A stretch of 37,989 nucleotides of DNA from Nitrospirota bacterium (GCA_018971525.1 JAGXAR010000033.1:1-37989), one strand, 5' to 3'; numbered from the stretch's first letter, positions 15,557 to 24,820 are shown. A program made the numbers and translations. Notes: generated by a model from the sequence alone, not told the origin.

Positions 15557-16662
15557 CGATCTCCTACCGATCTAAGGGCCAATCCAACCCCCACGGCGGC
15601 CAGCGGAGCCAATTCGGCTAAAGCATTCTGATCAAAGTCGCTCCCTGTGGTATCGATTTCACCGAACGGATTAGCCACCTCGACAACAGCCTGCATTCGG
15701 TCTCTCAGTTGCGTGACCAAGCCCTTGATCTGAGCGCCCCCTCCGCACAAGAGAACATGCTGAACTTCCCCATCCGACATGGTTGACTTGAAATAATCGA
15801 TGGTCCGCGCAATTTCCGACGCAACCTCGGCATTGACACTGTCGACGACCGTGCTCACCGAGGCCTGATTGCTTCCTGCCGAACGCTCGCCCTTTTTCGT
15901 TTCCTCTGCCTCTTCGTAGGACATGCCCATTTCTCGCTGAATGGCTTCCGTATAGCGATTCCCTCCAATGGGAATATCACGCGTGAACAGCGAGGTGCCG
16001 GCCCGAACAATATTGATATTCATGACACTGGCGCCAATATTGACGAGCGCGGTGGTATCCTCCTTCGAGACGGGATAGTTGATCGCATGCATGTTTTCGA
16101 TCGCAAAGGCATCCACATCCATAACGAGCGGAAACAACCCCGCCCCCTTGACAAGTTCGGTCAGTTCATTGATCTTGTCCTTTTTAGCTGCTACGAGAAT
16201 GATCGACATCTCTCCCTGGGTATCGCCCGCAGCCTCGGAAGAGGGCAATACACTGAAGTCGATGTTCACCTCATTAATATCGAAGGGGATGTACTGCTCC
16301 GCGGCAAGCCTCACCTGTCCCTCCAACTCATCATCAGGCATCGGCGGCAGGCTGATCTTCTTAATGATGACGGCATGGCCAGAAATCGACACGGCGACTT
16401 GCCTCACCTTGACATTCGTTTCCTCAAACAATTCCTTAATCGCCGACACCACCCGCCCCTCATCCATCACCGTTCCATCGACGATAACTTCCGGTTCGAG
16501 CGGTTTGAATCCAAACTTCTGGAGAATGTACCGCCCTCGGCTTTCCTTCAACTGGACGAGCTTGATTCCACTCGACCCGATATCCAGCCCAACGAGCTGT
16601 CGTTTCGGGGTAAATAACGAGAACAGATCAGTTTCAGCGAGATTTTTGAATGAACTCAACAT
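15553..16662 (-). CDS. pilM: Type IV pilus assembly actin-like ATPase
   Basis: PilM is a cytoplasmic actin-fold protein that anchors the pilus alignment complex. The 369 residues show LVGLDIGSSGIKLVQL (phosphate 1), EVNIDFSVLP, VDAFAIENMHAINYP, TALVNIGASVMNINIVRAGT (phosphate 2) and VLLCGGGAQIKGL (adenosine motif), the full PilM/FtsA pattern. The ATG at 16662 is preceded by GAGG at good spacing, so the thirteen codons of open frame upstream are unlikely to be used. It is the first gene of pilMNOPQ. The promoter at 16924-16951 leaves a leader of about 255 bases with no recognisable RNA motif. Confidence 0.95.
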   Translation of the reverse strand: MLSSFKNLAETDLFSLFTPKRQLVGLDIGSSGIKLVQLKESRGRYILQKFGFKPLEPEVIVDGTVMDEGRVVSAIKELFEETNVKVRQVAVSISGHAVIIKKISLPPMPDDELEGQVRLAAEQYIPFDINEVNIDFSVLPSSEAAGDTQGEMSIILVAAKKDKINELTELVKGAGLFPLVMDVDAFAIENMHAINYPVSKEDTTALVNIGASVMNINIVRAGTSLFTRDIPIGGNRYTEAIQREMGMSYEEAEETKKGERSAGSNQASVSTVVDSVNAEVASEIARTIDYFKSTMSDGEVQHVLLCGGGAQIKGLVTQLRDRMQAVVEVANPFGEIDTTGSDFDQNALAELAPLAAVGVGLALRSVGDR

Positions 16663-17032
16663 TGGTGCCTCTGAATGTACATGACTATCCGCGCAGGACA
16701 AATCTTTATGTGAATTTCACGCAGACTGGGAATCATGACCGTCCCCCCCGCAGGCTTCAACGTCCTGAGGAAAGAACTTCTATCGAGCCCGTTCTGGTTA
16801 TACACGCGCCCCTGCCATCCACTTCACTTTTCCCCATAATAAGGAGTCGAGTGGGACTGATTCATGTCCGGCAAACGCCTGAACGGTGCATCTACACTGT
16901 GGATTGGCTTCATGCACATGCTAAGTATAGTCCATATGCTCCACCTGTCAAGCAAATCACTTTCCATGCACACGCATGCGCATAGAGACGAAGGTGATGG
17001 TGGGAGGAGAAAGAGCATAACGGCGCCGTGAT
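16663..17032. other. Intergenic region and long leader between rapZ and pilM
   Basis: These 370 bases hold no convincing gene. They contain the pilM promoter and, downstream of it, a leader of about 255 bases with no T-run terminator or known riboswitch pattern. No clear terminator follows rapZ. Confidence 0.5.
16924..16951 (-). promoter_or_regulatory. Sigma70 promoter for pilMNOPQ
   Basis: On the minus strand a perfect -35 TTGACA (16951-16946) and a near-perfect -10 TATACT (16929-16924) are separated by 16 bases. This is the best sigma70 match noticed in the window. It lies 80-110 bases downstream of the rapZ stop and reads into pilM. Confidence 0.7.
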
Positions 17033-17899
17033 TTATTGCTTATTGAGATCGCGATGGGCCACGGTCACTTGATATCCAAGCGCAGAAAAGCTTTCTTGGA
17101 GTCGGCCAGCAATGGCCACAGACCGATGACGCCCGCCGGTGCAGCCAATCCCAACATTCACATAGCTGCGGCGTTCTCGTTCAAAGAGAGGAATGAGGAA
17201 TTTAAAGAGGCTTTCCATCTGCCCAATGAACGAAACGGCGTCCGGATCGGTCAGCACATAGTTCCGCACCCGCGGGTCTTCCCCTGTCAATGGTTTGAGG
17301 TCGGGAACAAAAAACGGGTTCCGCAAGAACCGGACGTCGAACAAGAGGTCAATGTCGTACGGCACACCGAACTTGAAGCCGAAGGTCACCAGCGAGATGG
17401 TCAACCGGCGAGGCGTGCCCTCCTGTCTGAACTGTCTGGCCAACAATTCTCGCAACTCATGCACCGTCAAATCGGAGGTGTCAATGATACGGTCGGCATG
17501 GCGCCGAAGGTCAGCGAGACGCTCCTTCTCAAACCGCACTCCTTCCAAGACCGGAAGATGCGGCAGGAGCGGGTGGGGCCTCCGCGACTCCGAGAACCGG
17601 CGAACCAGCACCTCTTCACGAGCTTCGAAGAATATCAACTCAACCGCATGACCAAGAGCCTTAACCCGCTCAAGAATCCCCACGAGATCAGAAAAGAACA
17701 CGCGCTCCCTGACATCGATGCCGAGCGCGACATTCTTAATCTCACCCCCCTGCTGATGACACAGCTCGACAAAAGTCGGCAATAGCGCCGGCGGCAGGTT
17801 ATCGATGCAGAAATACCCGACATCTTCGAAGCACTTGAGGGCATGAGACTTCCCTGAGCCGGAAAGCCCACTGATCACAACCAGCTTGAGTGGAGCCAT
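17033..17899 (-). CDS. rapZ: RNase adapter / nucleotide-binding protein RapZ
   Basis: This belongs to the RapZ/YvcJ family, P-loop proteins that in enterobacteria guide RNase E to the small RNA GlmZ and so tune cell-wall amino sugar synthesis. The 288 residues start with the Walker A loop GLSGSGKS at 11-18. They continue with YFCIDNLPPALLPTFVEL, LRRHADRIIDTSDLTVHELR, SLVTFGFKFGVPYDIDLLFDVRFL and NPFFVPDLKPLTGEDPRV, and end with the C-terminal signature IGCTGGRHRSVAIAG. AAGGGG precedes the ATG. It lies 13 bases after hpf, at the end of the rpoN cluster. The role in this organism is unknown because GlmZ is not expected here. Confidence 0.95.
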   Translation of the reverse strand: MAPLKLVVISGLSGSGKSHALKCFEDVGYFCIDNLPPALLPTFVELCHQQGGEIKNVALGIDVRERVFFSDLVGILERVKALGHAVELIFFEAREEVLVRRFSESRRPHPLLPHLPVLEGVRFEKERLADLRRHADRIIDTSDLTVHELRELLARQFRQEGTPRRLTISLVTFGFKFGVPYDIDLLFDVRFLRNPFFVPDLKPLTGEDPRVRNYVLTDPDAVSFIGQMESLFKFLIPLFERERRSYVNVGIGCTGGRHRSVAIAGRLQESFSALGYQVTVAHRDLNKQ

Positions 17900-17912
17900 G
17901 CCTATCTACCCC

Positions 17913-18440
17913 TTATGGTTCAATCAGAACCACTCGATCACGATCGACACGCTGTAAAATCTGCAACTTTCCTGAGGACAGCGAAGTGAACACGACGAGG
18001 GAACCTGGCGGAGCTGCGAGGCGACGCTTTGCGTCCTCCAGGGTCAGAACAGCCCGGATCGGACGAATGACTTCAAGCTCTTCCTCTTCCTCTTCCACTT
18101 CCTTACGGGGAACGGGACGCAACGGCTTTCGGATCGATCTCTTAGTCGGTTCTTTATGGTCAGCCTGACGTTCCTTGTATTTTCGTATCTGGACGCCCAG
18201 ACGATCCACGAGCTGGTCGATCGTCGCGTACATTTCCTGCGTCGAAGCCTTTGCCTGAATCCGTCGCCCTTGCATTGAGCAGACGACCTCCGCCGCATGT
18301 TGAAGTTTACTCACAGATAGGATTACTTCCATGCGGCTTAGCTTCACCTCATATCGCCCGAGCCGCTCAAACCGACTTTCAATATGTTGCTTGAGCGCCG
18401 GCGTCACGACGAGATGCCGTCCTGTAATTTTCATAGACAT
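17913..18440 (-). CDS. hpf: Ribosome hibernation promoting factor, long form
   Basis: HPF binds the 30S decoding centre and silences ribosomes in starvation; the long form dimerises them into 100S particles. The 175 residues show the N-terminal S30AE domain (MKITGRHLVVTPALKQHIES, then RFERLGRY, ASTQEMYATIDQLVDRL, IRKYKER). A basic then acidic linker follows (PRKEVEEEEEELEV), and then the C-terminal dimerisation domain (LTLEDAKRRL, SLVVFTSLSSGKLQILQR, VVLIEP). AAAGGA lies before either of two possible starts (first or third residue). It follows rpoN, its common neighbour. Confidence 0.93.
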   Translation of the reverse strand: MSMKITGRHLVVTPALKQHIESRFERLGRYEVKLSRMEVILSVSKLQHAAEVVCSMQGRRIQAKASTQEMYATIDQLVDRLGVQIRKYKERQADHKEPTKRSIRKPLRPVPRKEVEEEEEELEVIRPIRAVLTLEDAKRRLAAPPGSLVVFTSLSSGKLQILQRVDRDRVVLIEP

Positions 18441-18571
18441 TCATCCTTTCAAGCTGAATGACCTCGACCGCATCTCTGCCACTCAACTATGCTTGCTGGT
18501 TTTGAGCACTCACGGCATCAGGGGAAACACCGGGTAAGAGGCGAGTACGGGCGCAACTGAACAGAAAATGC

Positions 18572-20083
18572 CTAAAAGAACCGCTTACGCTGAGTAGCGG
18601 AGGGAATATTTTCTTCCGCCCGATACTTGGCCACTGTCCGTCGCGCAATCACAACCTGCTGAGTGAGCAGCCGAGCCGCGATCTCCTCATCTTTGAGGGG
18701 ATGGCTCGCATCTTCCTCCGCCACCATTTTCCGAATCATCTCTCTCACCGTCACGGACGACATCATGTCGGAGGGCTGATCCGCTCGCTGCAGGCCAGCA
18801 TTGAAGAAGAATTTCAGTTCCAGCATCCCCTGCGGACAATACATATACTTATTCGCAGTCACACGACTGATTGTGGACTCGTGCATCCCAATATCCTCAG
18901 CTACCTGCTTGAGCACCAACGGCTTAAGATGCTGCACGCCTTTTTCAAAGAACTGCTCCTGAAACTTCACGATGCTCGAGACCACCTTTACGATAGTCTT
19001 ATTCCGCTGTTCGATACTGCGTATAACCCATTGCGCCGCCCGCAACTTCTCATCCAGATAGGCCTTCGTCTCCGCCGACCCGCTCTCACCCGCCCCCATC
19101 AATTGCTTATAGTACGGGCTGATCCGCATGCGGGGGAGTCCATCATCGTTCAGTACTACCACCCATTCCCCTTCGTTCTTGACGACAAACACGTCAGGAA
19201 CAATCACATAGTTCTGAGTGTTCGTAAACGGCCGGCCCGGCTTCGGCTCAAGCACTTCGATGACCTTGGTCGCCTGAAAGACTTCCTCTACCGTGACATT
19301 TAAGGCTTTCGCGATCCTCGCATATTGCTTCTTCTCTAAGTCTTTGAGATGGTGCCGAACAATGGCTTCAACAATCGATCCCTTCAAGGCGCCAGGCCGA
19401 GCCCCTAACGACCCCATGGGACTCTTCCCCAAATGTCCGATTTGTAATAGCAGGCATTCCGCAAGATCTCGGGCCGCCACTCCAGTCGGATCAAAGCTCT
19501 GAATATCCTTCAGGACTGACTCCGCTTCAATTTCGGTGAAGTCGGTCCCGCTGACCATCTCTGCGAGAGACATGCGCAGGTACCCATCATCGTCGAGATT
19601 GCCGATGATCAACCGCCCGATCTCCTTGTCACGATCCGATAAACCGGAAAATGAAAGCTGCCAGAGGAGATGGTCTTCTAAGGATGTGGCTTTCGCCATG
19701 GTTTGTTCATAAGATGGAAACTCGTCCTGCGAAGATGACTGAGACTCAGATCCGCCTATCCGACGATCGCTCCCAAAATATTCTTCCCAACCAGCCACCG
19801 AGGCCTCATCCGGAGTATCGCGTTCTTCAGGGGTCGACTCTTCCGCATTCGACGGCTCACTGTTCGCTGATGCCGCCGCATCTTCCGCCTTTTCCTCTGC
19901 ACTTCCGGCCTCGCTGTCCTCCGCCTCAGTTGGGAGCTCCTCCAAGAGTGGGTTTTCCAACAAATGTTGGGTTAAGCTCTGCTGGAGCTCGAGTCGCGAC
20001 AGTTGCAGCAGCTTAATCGCCTGCTGCAATTGTGGAGTCATGATCAGCTTTTGACTAAGTCGAAGATCGAGCCGGAGCTTCAT
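18572..20083 (-). CDS. rpoN: RNA polymerase sigma-54 factor
   Basis: Sigma-54 directs RNA polymerase to -24/-12 promoters that need an AAA+ activator. The 503 residues show region I (SQKLIMTPQLQQAIKLLQLS, LENPLLEE), an acidic region II with many Glu, Ala and Ser, the core-binding domain (LLWQLSFSGLSD, LIIGNLDDDGYLR, FDPTGVAARDLAECLLLQI) and the -12 helix-turn-helix (DIGMHESTISRVTANKYMYC). The RpoN box ARRTVAKYR at about 480-488 recognises the -24 element. ATG 20083 is chosen over GTG 20089 because of spacing to AAGG. It follows lptB by 19 bases. No bEBP activator gene is present in the window. Confidence 0.97.
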   Translation of the reverse strand: MKLRLDLRLSQKLIMTPQLQQAIKLLQLSRLELQQSLTQHLLENPLLEELPTEAEDSEAGSAEEKAEDAAASANSEPSNAEESTPEERDTPDEASVAGWEEYFGSDRRIGGSESQSSSQDEFPSYEQTMAKATSLEDHLLWQLSFSGLSDRDKEIGRLIIGNLDDDGYLRMSLAEMVSGTDFTEIEAESVLKDIQSFDPTGVAARDLAECLLLQIGHLGKSPMGSLGARPGALKGSIVEAIVRHHLKDLEKKQYARIAKALNVTVEEVFQATKVIEVLEPKPGRPFTNTQNYVIVPDVFVVKNEGEWVVVLNDDGLPRMRISPYYKQLMGAGESGSAETKAYLDEKLRAAQWVIRSIEQRNKTIVKVVSSIVKFQEQFFEKGVQHLKPLVLKQVAEDIGMHESTISRVTANKYMYCPQGMLELKFFFNAGLQRADQPSDMMSSVTVREMIRKMVAEEDASHPLKDEEIAARLLTQQVVIARRTVAKYRAEENIPSATQRKRFF

Positions 20084-20102
20084 ACGCACACACCCTTACG
20101 CG

Positions 20103-20885
20103 TCATAGCTTGAACCGTTCCCCTAGGTAGACAGCCCTGGCCGTCTCACTCTTGACGATGGATTCGGGAGACCCGGCCTCAAGAATCAACCCTTCGTTGA
20201 TGATGTAGGCCCGATCAGTGATGGACAGCGTCTCTTGGACATTGTGATCGGTGATCAAAATGCCTATTCCCTTTTCCTTCAATCGGGTAATGATTTGTTG
20301 GATGTCAGCGACGGCAATCGGGTCGATCCCTGCAAAGGGTTCGTCGAGCAACATAAATGACGGGCTCGTCGCGAGCGCCCTAGTAATTTCCAACCGCCGA
20401 CGTTCTCCTCCCGACAAGGCATACGCCATACTCGTTCGAATATGGCAGAGATCCAGTTCCTTGAGAAGGGCGTCCACCCGTTCGGCCCGTTCCGCCCGAG
20501 AGTAGTCCAGCATCTCAAGAATTGCCAGAATATTATCTTCAACCGACAAGCGTCGAAACACAGACGACTCCTGCGGAAGATAGCCAATTCCTTTCCGCGC
20601 ACGTCGGTACATTGGCAGCTCCGTGATCACCTCTTCACCGAGTGAAATCGCTCCTTCATCAGGCTGACACAGACCAACGATCATATCGAAAATGGTGGTC
20701 TTCCCAGCCCCATTGGGCCCCAGTAACCCCACAACCTCCCCGGCACGGACTTCGATCGAGACGCCTTTCACGACCTTGCGCGCACGAAAACTTTTCACCA
20801 ATCCCGTCGCGCGTAAACCGGCATCTTCTGCCCTGTTCACCAGGGAACCGGTCGACGTCGCATGCCCCTGAACCGCCTCGATCAC
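20103..20885 (-). CDS. lptB: LPS export ABC transporter ATP-binding protein
   Basis: LptB is the ATPase that powers LPS extraction from the inner membrane with LptF/LptG. The 260 residues show Walker A GPNGAGKT at about 56-63, the Q-loop [15 protein letters not shown], signature [11 protein letters not shown], Walker [14 protein letters not shown] and the switch His in ITDHNV. The family marks DHNVQETL and [16 protein letters not shown] are LptB-specific. The N-terminus carries about 25 residues before the usual start. The start is GTG with GGAGG nine bases upstream, overlapping the lptA stop by four bases (GTGA). lptF and lptG are outside the window. Confidence 0.95.
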   Translation of the reverse strand: MIEAVQGHATSTGSLVNRAEDAGLRATGLVKSFRARKVVKGVSIEVRAGEVVGLLGPNGAGKTTIFDMIVGLCQPDEGAISLGEEVITELPMYRRARKGIGYLPQESSVFRRLSVEDNILAILEMLDYSRAERAERVDALLKELDLCHIRTSMAYALSGGERRRLEITRALATSPSFMLLDEPFAGIDPIAVADIQQIITRLKEKGIGILITDHNVQETLSITDRAYIINEGLILEAGSPESIVKSETARAVYLGERFKL

Positions 20886-21463
20886 TTGGTTGCCCCTCCA
20901 TCCGGCTCGATCCGCACATGCGAGCCTCCTTCCACCACACTCCGATCCTCTGCCAAAAACATCGTGATTTGTTTGCCGCTGACCCTTGTTCCCTTATCCC
21001 AGGCTACCGGGTCACCCGTAAGGACGATCTTATCCCCATCATGGTAGTAGATGGCTTTCTCACAGGTCGCACTCCCTGAATCCTTCTCGATTTTGACTCG
21101 TCCGGTCGCCTCAATCCTGTTGACCGAGCGATTCGACACAGCCGGCACGGCATCAGGCCCCTTCGAAGGCACGGTGCCCTTGACGGCCTCATGCCCTTTA
21201 TGGTTTTCATTCGCGGGAGGGTCTTGCGCGCGAAACAGAACCACCATGCGATCGGAATAGACAACCAATGACCCACGAGTCAGCACAACCGCCCCCTCAA
21301 ACACCGCTTGGCTATCCTGATTTTTTACGGTCATCTTCTTGGCCGTAATGGTCGTGCTCACCGCTTGATCAATACCACCTTTGGGAAGGGCGGCGTCAGC
21401 CGATTCGCTCAATGAAGCAATCCCAAGCGGGAACAGATTAAGAAGCAGGAGCCAAATCCACAT
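20882..21463 (-). CDS. lptA: LPS export periplasmic protein LptA
   Basis: LptA forms the periplasmic bridge that carries LPS to the outer membrane. The 193-residue product starts with a signal peptide ([20 protein letters not shown]). The OstA beta-jellyroll follows: [52 protein letters not shown] as seen from [32 protein letters not shown] and [18 protein letters not shown]. An insert rich in Lys, Gly and Pro lies between the second and third strands. ATG 21463 has GAGG at six bases; a TTG at 21484 is less likely. The start lies inside the end of lptC (26-base overlap). Confidence 0.92.
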   Translation of the reverse strand: MWIWLLLLNLFPLGIASLSESADAALPKGGIDQAVSTTITAKKMTVKNQDSQAVFEGAVVLTRGSLVVYSDRMVVLFRAQDPPANENHKGHEAVKGTVPSKGPDAVPAVSNRSVNRIEATGRVKIEKDSGSATCEKAIYYHDGDKIVLTGDPVAWDKGTRVSGKQITMFLAEDRSVVEGGSHVRIEPDGGATK

Positions 21464-22010
21464 GTACGTCCTCAAGTACTTCAAATTCTTCAGTGTCCAA
21501 ATGTCCCAACAACCCCCGTCCTGTCACCTCTAATCCGTGCCCAACGATACGGACGGGATCCTGCGTGCGTATCTCTCTCGTCTGATCAGTCCAAGCCAGA
21601 TGGTTGGTATAGATCACATACCCGCTCTCGGTGTGAACCACGAGTGGCTCTGATCGGTTCGCGAGTACAAAATTCTTCGTCTCCGTATCCAATGTCCCTT
21701 CATCCCCGGTCACCGTCAATTCCTTCCCCTGCTGGCCGAATAATGTGACTTCGACGACCTGGAGCATCGCCCGCCTGTCCCGCTCAAAGAGCCGAGCCTC
21801 ATGCGCCTGCACCTGCCATTGAACCGCATCGCCCTTCGTTTGGGTGAACGTAAACTGGGAAATCGTGGCGTCAGCTGCATCCATGGAACCAGGCGCCGTT
21901 GCCGTCTGGGTGGGAACTGCTGGCGAATTGGTTGCGAGCAGGTATGCGAGGAAACAGGCCAGCACCACGCTGAGCGCTAATAAACTTCGCCGGACCCAGC
22001 GTTGCCACAC
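21438..22010 (-). CDS. lptC: LPS export protein LptC
   Basis: LptC is a bitopic inner-membrane protein that passes LPS from LptB2FG to LptA. The 190 residues show a single N-terminal membrane helix (SLLALSVVLACFLAYLLATN). A jellyroll with LptC-family patterns follows: ISQFTFTQTKGDAVQWQVQA, EARLFERDRRAMLQVVEVTL, TVTGDEGTLDTETKNFVL and VRIVGHGLEVTGRGLLGHLD. The start is GTG, with AGG a few bases upstream in an AAGGAAGCAGG stretch. It is the first gene of the lptCAB-rpoN-hpf-rapZ cluster and has its own promoter at 22056-22084. Confidence 0.9.
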   Translation of the reverse strand: MWQRWVRRSLLALSVVLACFLAYLLATNSPAVPTQTATAPGSMDAADATISQFTFTQTKGDAVQWQVQAHEARLFERDRRAMLQVVEVTLFGQQGKELTVTGDEGTLDTETKNFVLANRSEPLVVHTESGYVIYTNHLAWTDQTREIRTQDPVRIVGHGLEVTGRGLLGHLDTEEFEVLEDVHVDLAPAS

Positions 22011-22055
22011 TTTGTGCCTGCTTCCTTTTTAAGCAACATGAATGAGACTGGCACG

Positions 22056-22084
22056 ATAGTAGCATGGGCTCAAAACCAAGTAAA
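22056..22084 (-). promoter_or_regulatory. Extended -10 promoter for the lptC-rpoN cluster
   Basis: On the minus strand TTTACT (22084-22079), 17 bases and TACTAT (22061-22056) are seen, with TG just before the -10 (extended -10 form). A start near 22049 gives a leader of about 40 bases to the lptC GTG. Confidence 0.5.
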
Positions 22085-22086
22085 CT

Positions 22087-22106
22087 CATGCCAGAACCCT
22101 GGCATG
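22087..22106 (-). terminator. Second hairpin after rplQ, probable backup terminator
   Basis: CATGCCAG and CTGGCATG pair perfectly around AACC. On the minus strand it is followed by GAGTTTACTTGGTTTTG, which is moderately T-rich. It insulates the ribosomal operon from the lptC promoter just downstream. Confidence 0.5.
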
Positions 22107-22159
22107 GTCTACTCGGTAGAGATGGAGTGAACGAGAAGGGAAAATCGTCAAAACGATAA

Positions 22160-22206
22160 CGCGCCGTCGCAGGCGCGACTAGATCTCCTCAACAAGAGAC
22201 CTAGTC
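22160..22206 (-). terminator. Terminator of the S10-spc-alpha operon, two adjacent hairpins
   Basis: On the minus strand the first hairpin (GACTAG.TCTC with GAGA.CTAGTC, 22206-22177) includes the rplQ stop codon. The second (CGCGCC/GGCGCG around TGCGAC, 22177-22160) is followed by GTTATCGTTTTGACGATTTT. The pair shares one base. It ends the long ribosomal transcript. Confidence 0.65.
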
Positions 22207-22623
22207 GGCAGCGGGAGTCGCGGGAGCTGATGCAGCAGATGCTTGTTTCTTTGCGGGCGTTGTATCCGGCCGTGTGACGAGTTCGATCGCCACAAGCTTC
22301 GCGGCATCGCCGATGCGCCGTCTCGTCTTCACCATTCTCGTATAGCCACCGGGACGGTCTTTAAATCGAACCGCCACATCGCTGAATAATTTTGAGACGA
22401 CGTCTTTACTTCGGATAAACGCAAGGGCTTGCCGCCGAGCCGGCAACGTTCCATCCTTGCCGAGCGTAATCATCCGGTCCGTGAACCCTCGAATTTCCTT
22501 CGCCTTGGCCTCAGTGGTCTCAATGCGCTCATGTTCGAGCAGCGACGTCACGAGACTTCGGAACAGGGCCCATCGATGTTTCGTCTGTCGTCCGAGCTGT
22601 CTGCCTTTTTTTCTGTGACGCAC
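22201..22623 (-). CDS. rplQ: 50S ribosomal protein L17
   Basis: L17 lies near the peptide exit tunnel of the large subunit. The 140 residues start with the diagnostic [24 protein letters not shown] pattern and continue [49 protein letters not shown]. An Ala/Pro-rich tail ([19 protein letters not shown]) extends the C-terminus. It is the last gene of the alpha part, 18 bases after rpoA, with terminator hairpins beginning at its stop codon. Confidence 0.97.
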   Translation of the reverse strand: MRHRKKGRQLGRQTKHRWALFRSLVTSLLEHERIETTEAKAKEIRGFTDRMITLGKDGTLPARRQALAFIRSKDVVSKLFSDVAVRFKDRPGGYTRMVKTRRRIGDAAKLVAIELVTRPDTTPAKKQASAASAPATPAAD

Positions 22624-22641
22624 GGGTTCCCTCTTGTTTCG

Positions 22642-23643
22642 TTACTCGCTCTTCGGATTACCGCTGTTCTGTTGCACTGCATCCAGCTTCACGCCGAGAC
22701 CCAGGCCCATTTCCGTCAAGATTTCCTTAATTTCGTTCAGCGATTTCTTGCCGAAATTCTTCGTCCTCAGCATCTCCCCTTCTGTCTTTTGAACCAAGTC
22801 GGCAATGGTCTTGATGTTCGCATTCTTCAGGCAGTTTGCGGCACGGACCGACAATTCCAACTCATTCACGCTACGATACAGATGCTTATTGACCTCACGC
22901 TGCGCCTCATCGCTCCCAAGATCAGACCGCCCTTCGACTCGCTCTTCGGGATTGATAAAGATGTCAACATGATCACGCAAAATTCCAGCCGCCGTGGACA
23001 AGGCATCCCGAGGAGAGATGGTCCCATCCGTCCAGATTTCCAAGGTCAACTTATCGTAATCGGTCATGCGACCGACCCTGGCATTCTCCACATGAAAGTT
23101 CACGCGCTTGATGGGTGAAAACACCGAATCGATCGCGATCACACCAATCGGCAGCCCCTCTTCCTTATTTCGCTCGGCAGGCACATAGCCCCGCCCATGC
23201 TTCACCGTCATTTCCATGTCGAACGAGGCATCCTTGTCCAACGTCGCGATATGGAGATTGGGAGTCAGGATAGTCACGTCCGCATCATGAATAATGTCTG
23301 ACCCCTTCGCTTCACCAGGGCCCTTCTTCTTGAGACGGAGCGTCTTCGGCTTATCGGTATGCAAGGCAAGCCGCAGTCCTTTCACGTTCAAAATAATGGA
23401 GGTCACATCCTCCGTAATACCAGGAATCGTGGAGAACTCGTGCAGAACCCCTTCGATCTTCAGAGTGGTCACTGCCGCACCCGTCAGTGACGACAACAGC
23501 ACACGCCGTAACGCATTGCCGACCGTCGTCCCAAACCCACGTTCATAAGCCTCCGTCGAAAATCTGCCGAACGTTTGGGAATGAGTATCTTTGTCGACCT
23601 CCACCCGCATCGGGATCTGAAAGTCTTTCATCGCTTTAATCAT
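22642..23643 (-). CDS. rpoA: RNA polymerase alpha subunit
   Basis: The alpha dimer nucleates RNA polymerase assembly, and its C-terminal domain contacts activators and UP elements. The 333 residues show the N-terminal dimerisation domain ([29 protein letters not shown], then [22 protein letters not shown]) and a linker. The C-terminal domain has [40 protein letters not shown] and [16 protein letters not shown]. The ATG is preceded by GGGGGAG. It lies between rpsD and rplQ, as in most bacteria. Confidence 0.98.
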   Translation of the reverse strand: MIKAMKDFQIPMRVEVDKDTHSQTFGRFSTEAYERGFGTTVGNALRRVLLSSLTGAAVTTLKIEGVLHEFSTIPGITEDVTSIILNVKGLRLALHTDKPKTLRLKKKGPGEAKGSDIIHDADVTILTPNLHIATLDKDASFDMEMTVKHGRGYVPAERNKEEGLPIGVIAIDSVFSPIKRVNFHVENARVGRMTDYDKLTLEIWTDGTISPRDALSTAAGILRDHVDIFINPEERVEGRSDLGSDEAQREVNKHLYRSVNELELSVRAANCLKNANIKTIADLVQKTEGEMLRTKNFGKKSLNEIKEILTEMGLGLGVKLDAVQQNSGNPKSE

Positions 23644-23728
23644 GACTCCCCCTTCATCTCATCGAGTAGCCAGCGCCTGAACGGCATCCGTTCGCCGCAG
23701 AGACTGACCCCCTCTCCCAATTCCGCAT

Positions 23729-24355
23729 CTACCTGGAATACAACTCCACCACCATCTGCTCGTTGACCGGCAGCGAGATCTGGTCTTTCGACGGCAACGC
23801 TCGTACCATACCTTTAAATGCAGTCTTGTCCAGCTCCAACCACTCCGGAATACCCCGCCCGTCGACGGACTCTAGGGCGGCCTGGATCGAGATCAACGAG
23901 CGGCTTCGCTCCCGAACGCTAATGACATCTCCCGCTTTGACCTGGGCACCAGGCACATTGATTTTTCGACCATTCATGGTCAGATGCCCATGGCTCACCA
24001 GCTGCCTGGCTTCTTTTCGCGAGGCGCCGAAGCCTAATCGGTAGGCCACATTGTCCAACCGGCACTCCAGCAACCGCAAGAGCACCTCTCCGGTAATACC
24101 AGACTGGCGCTCCGCACGCTCAAACACGCCACGGAACTGGCACTCCATCAAACCGTAAATTCTGCGGAGCTTCTGTTTTTCTCGTAGCTGGGTGCTGTAC
24201 TCTGAATTCCTCGGACGCTTTTGCCCATGCTGTCCCGGAGGATAGCTCCGTCGCTCGATGGCGCATTTTTCTGTCATACACCGCGAGCCTTTCAGAAACA
24301 ACTTCTCACCCTCTCGCCGACACAACCGACAGACGGGACCGCGATACTTTGCCAC
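23729..24355 (-). CDS. rpsD: 30S ribosomal protein S4, zinc-motif form
   Basis: S4 starts 30S assembly by binding the 5' domain of 16S rRNA. The 208 residues begin MAKYRGPVCRLCRREGEKLF, and the Cys pattern CxxC...C...C in the first 31 residues marks the zinc-binding (C+) form. YPPGQHGQKRPRNSEYSTQLREKQKLRRIYG and the S4 RNA-binding domain (LECRLDNVAYRLGFGASRKEARQLVSHGH) follow. It lies between rpsK and rpoA. S4 often represses its own operon; no target site was identified here. Confidence 0.98.
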   Translation of the reverse strand: MAKYRGPVCRLCRREGEKLFLKGSRCMTEKCAIERRSYPPGQHGQKRPRNSEYSTQLREKQKLRRIYGLMECQFRGVFERAERQSGITGEVLLRLLECRLDNVAYRLGFGASRKEARQLVSHGHLTMNGRKINVPGAQVKAGDVISVRERSRSLISIQAALESVDGRGIPEWLELDKTAFKGMVRALPSKDQISLPVNEQMVVELYSR

Positions 24356-24436
24356 TGCTCTACCTCCGGTTACCGGACATCACCACGTGGGTGCGCCCAA
24401 CAATTCTCGTGCATTCGACTCTCCCGACATACGTCA

Positions 24437-24820
24437 CTACACGCGACGCCGCTTAGGTGGACGGCATCCGTTGTGCGGAATCGGGGTAACATCACGAATC
24501 ATATTGATCCGCAATCCAGCGGCCTGAAGAGATCGAATCGCCGACTCACGACCGGATCCAGGCCCATTCACATACACATCCACTTGGCGCATTCCGCTCT
24601 CCATCGCCTTACGCGCAGCAGCCTCACCAGCCCGCTGAGCCGCAAAGGGCGTGCTCTTGCGAGAACCCTTGAACCCTTGGTTCCCAGAGCTTGCCCACAC
24701 GATCGTGTTGCCGCTCATGTCGGTGATGGTAACGATCGTGTTATTGAAGGAGGCTTGGACATGGGCCACCCCGCTCTGCACGATCCGGCGTTCTTTCTTC
24801 TTCCCTTTTTTGACGCTCAT
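24437..24820 (-). CDS. rpsK: 30S ribosomal protein S11
   Basis: S11 forms part of the 30S platform next to the mRNA exit. The 127 residues carry [20 protein letters not shown], the [14 protein letters not shown] stretch, [20 protein letters not shown] and the end [18 protein letters not shown], all diagnostic. A basic start ([10 protein letters not shown]) replaces the variable N-terminus. It lies 31 bases after rpsM. Confidence 0.98.
   Translation of the reverse strand: MSVKKGKKKERRIVQSGVAHVQASFNNTIVTITDMSGNTIVWASSGNQGFKGSRKSTPFAAQRAGEAAARKAMESGMRQVDVYVNGPGSGRESAIRSLQAAGLRINMIRDVTPIPHNGCRPPKRRRV

Noticed and set aside
17036-17785. 249-codon plus-strand open frame
   Set aside because: Antisense shadow of rapZ.
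22049-22064. Sigma54-like -24/-12 sequence (TGGCACG-N4-TAGCA) on the plus strand
   Set aside because: It points into the antisense of rplQ with no plus-strand gene beyond, has a mismatch in the -12, and overlaps a better minus-strand promoter for lptC.
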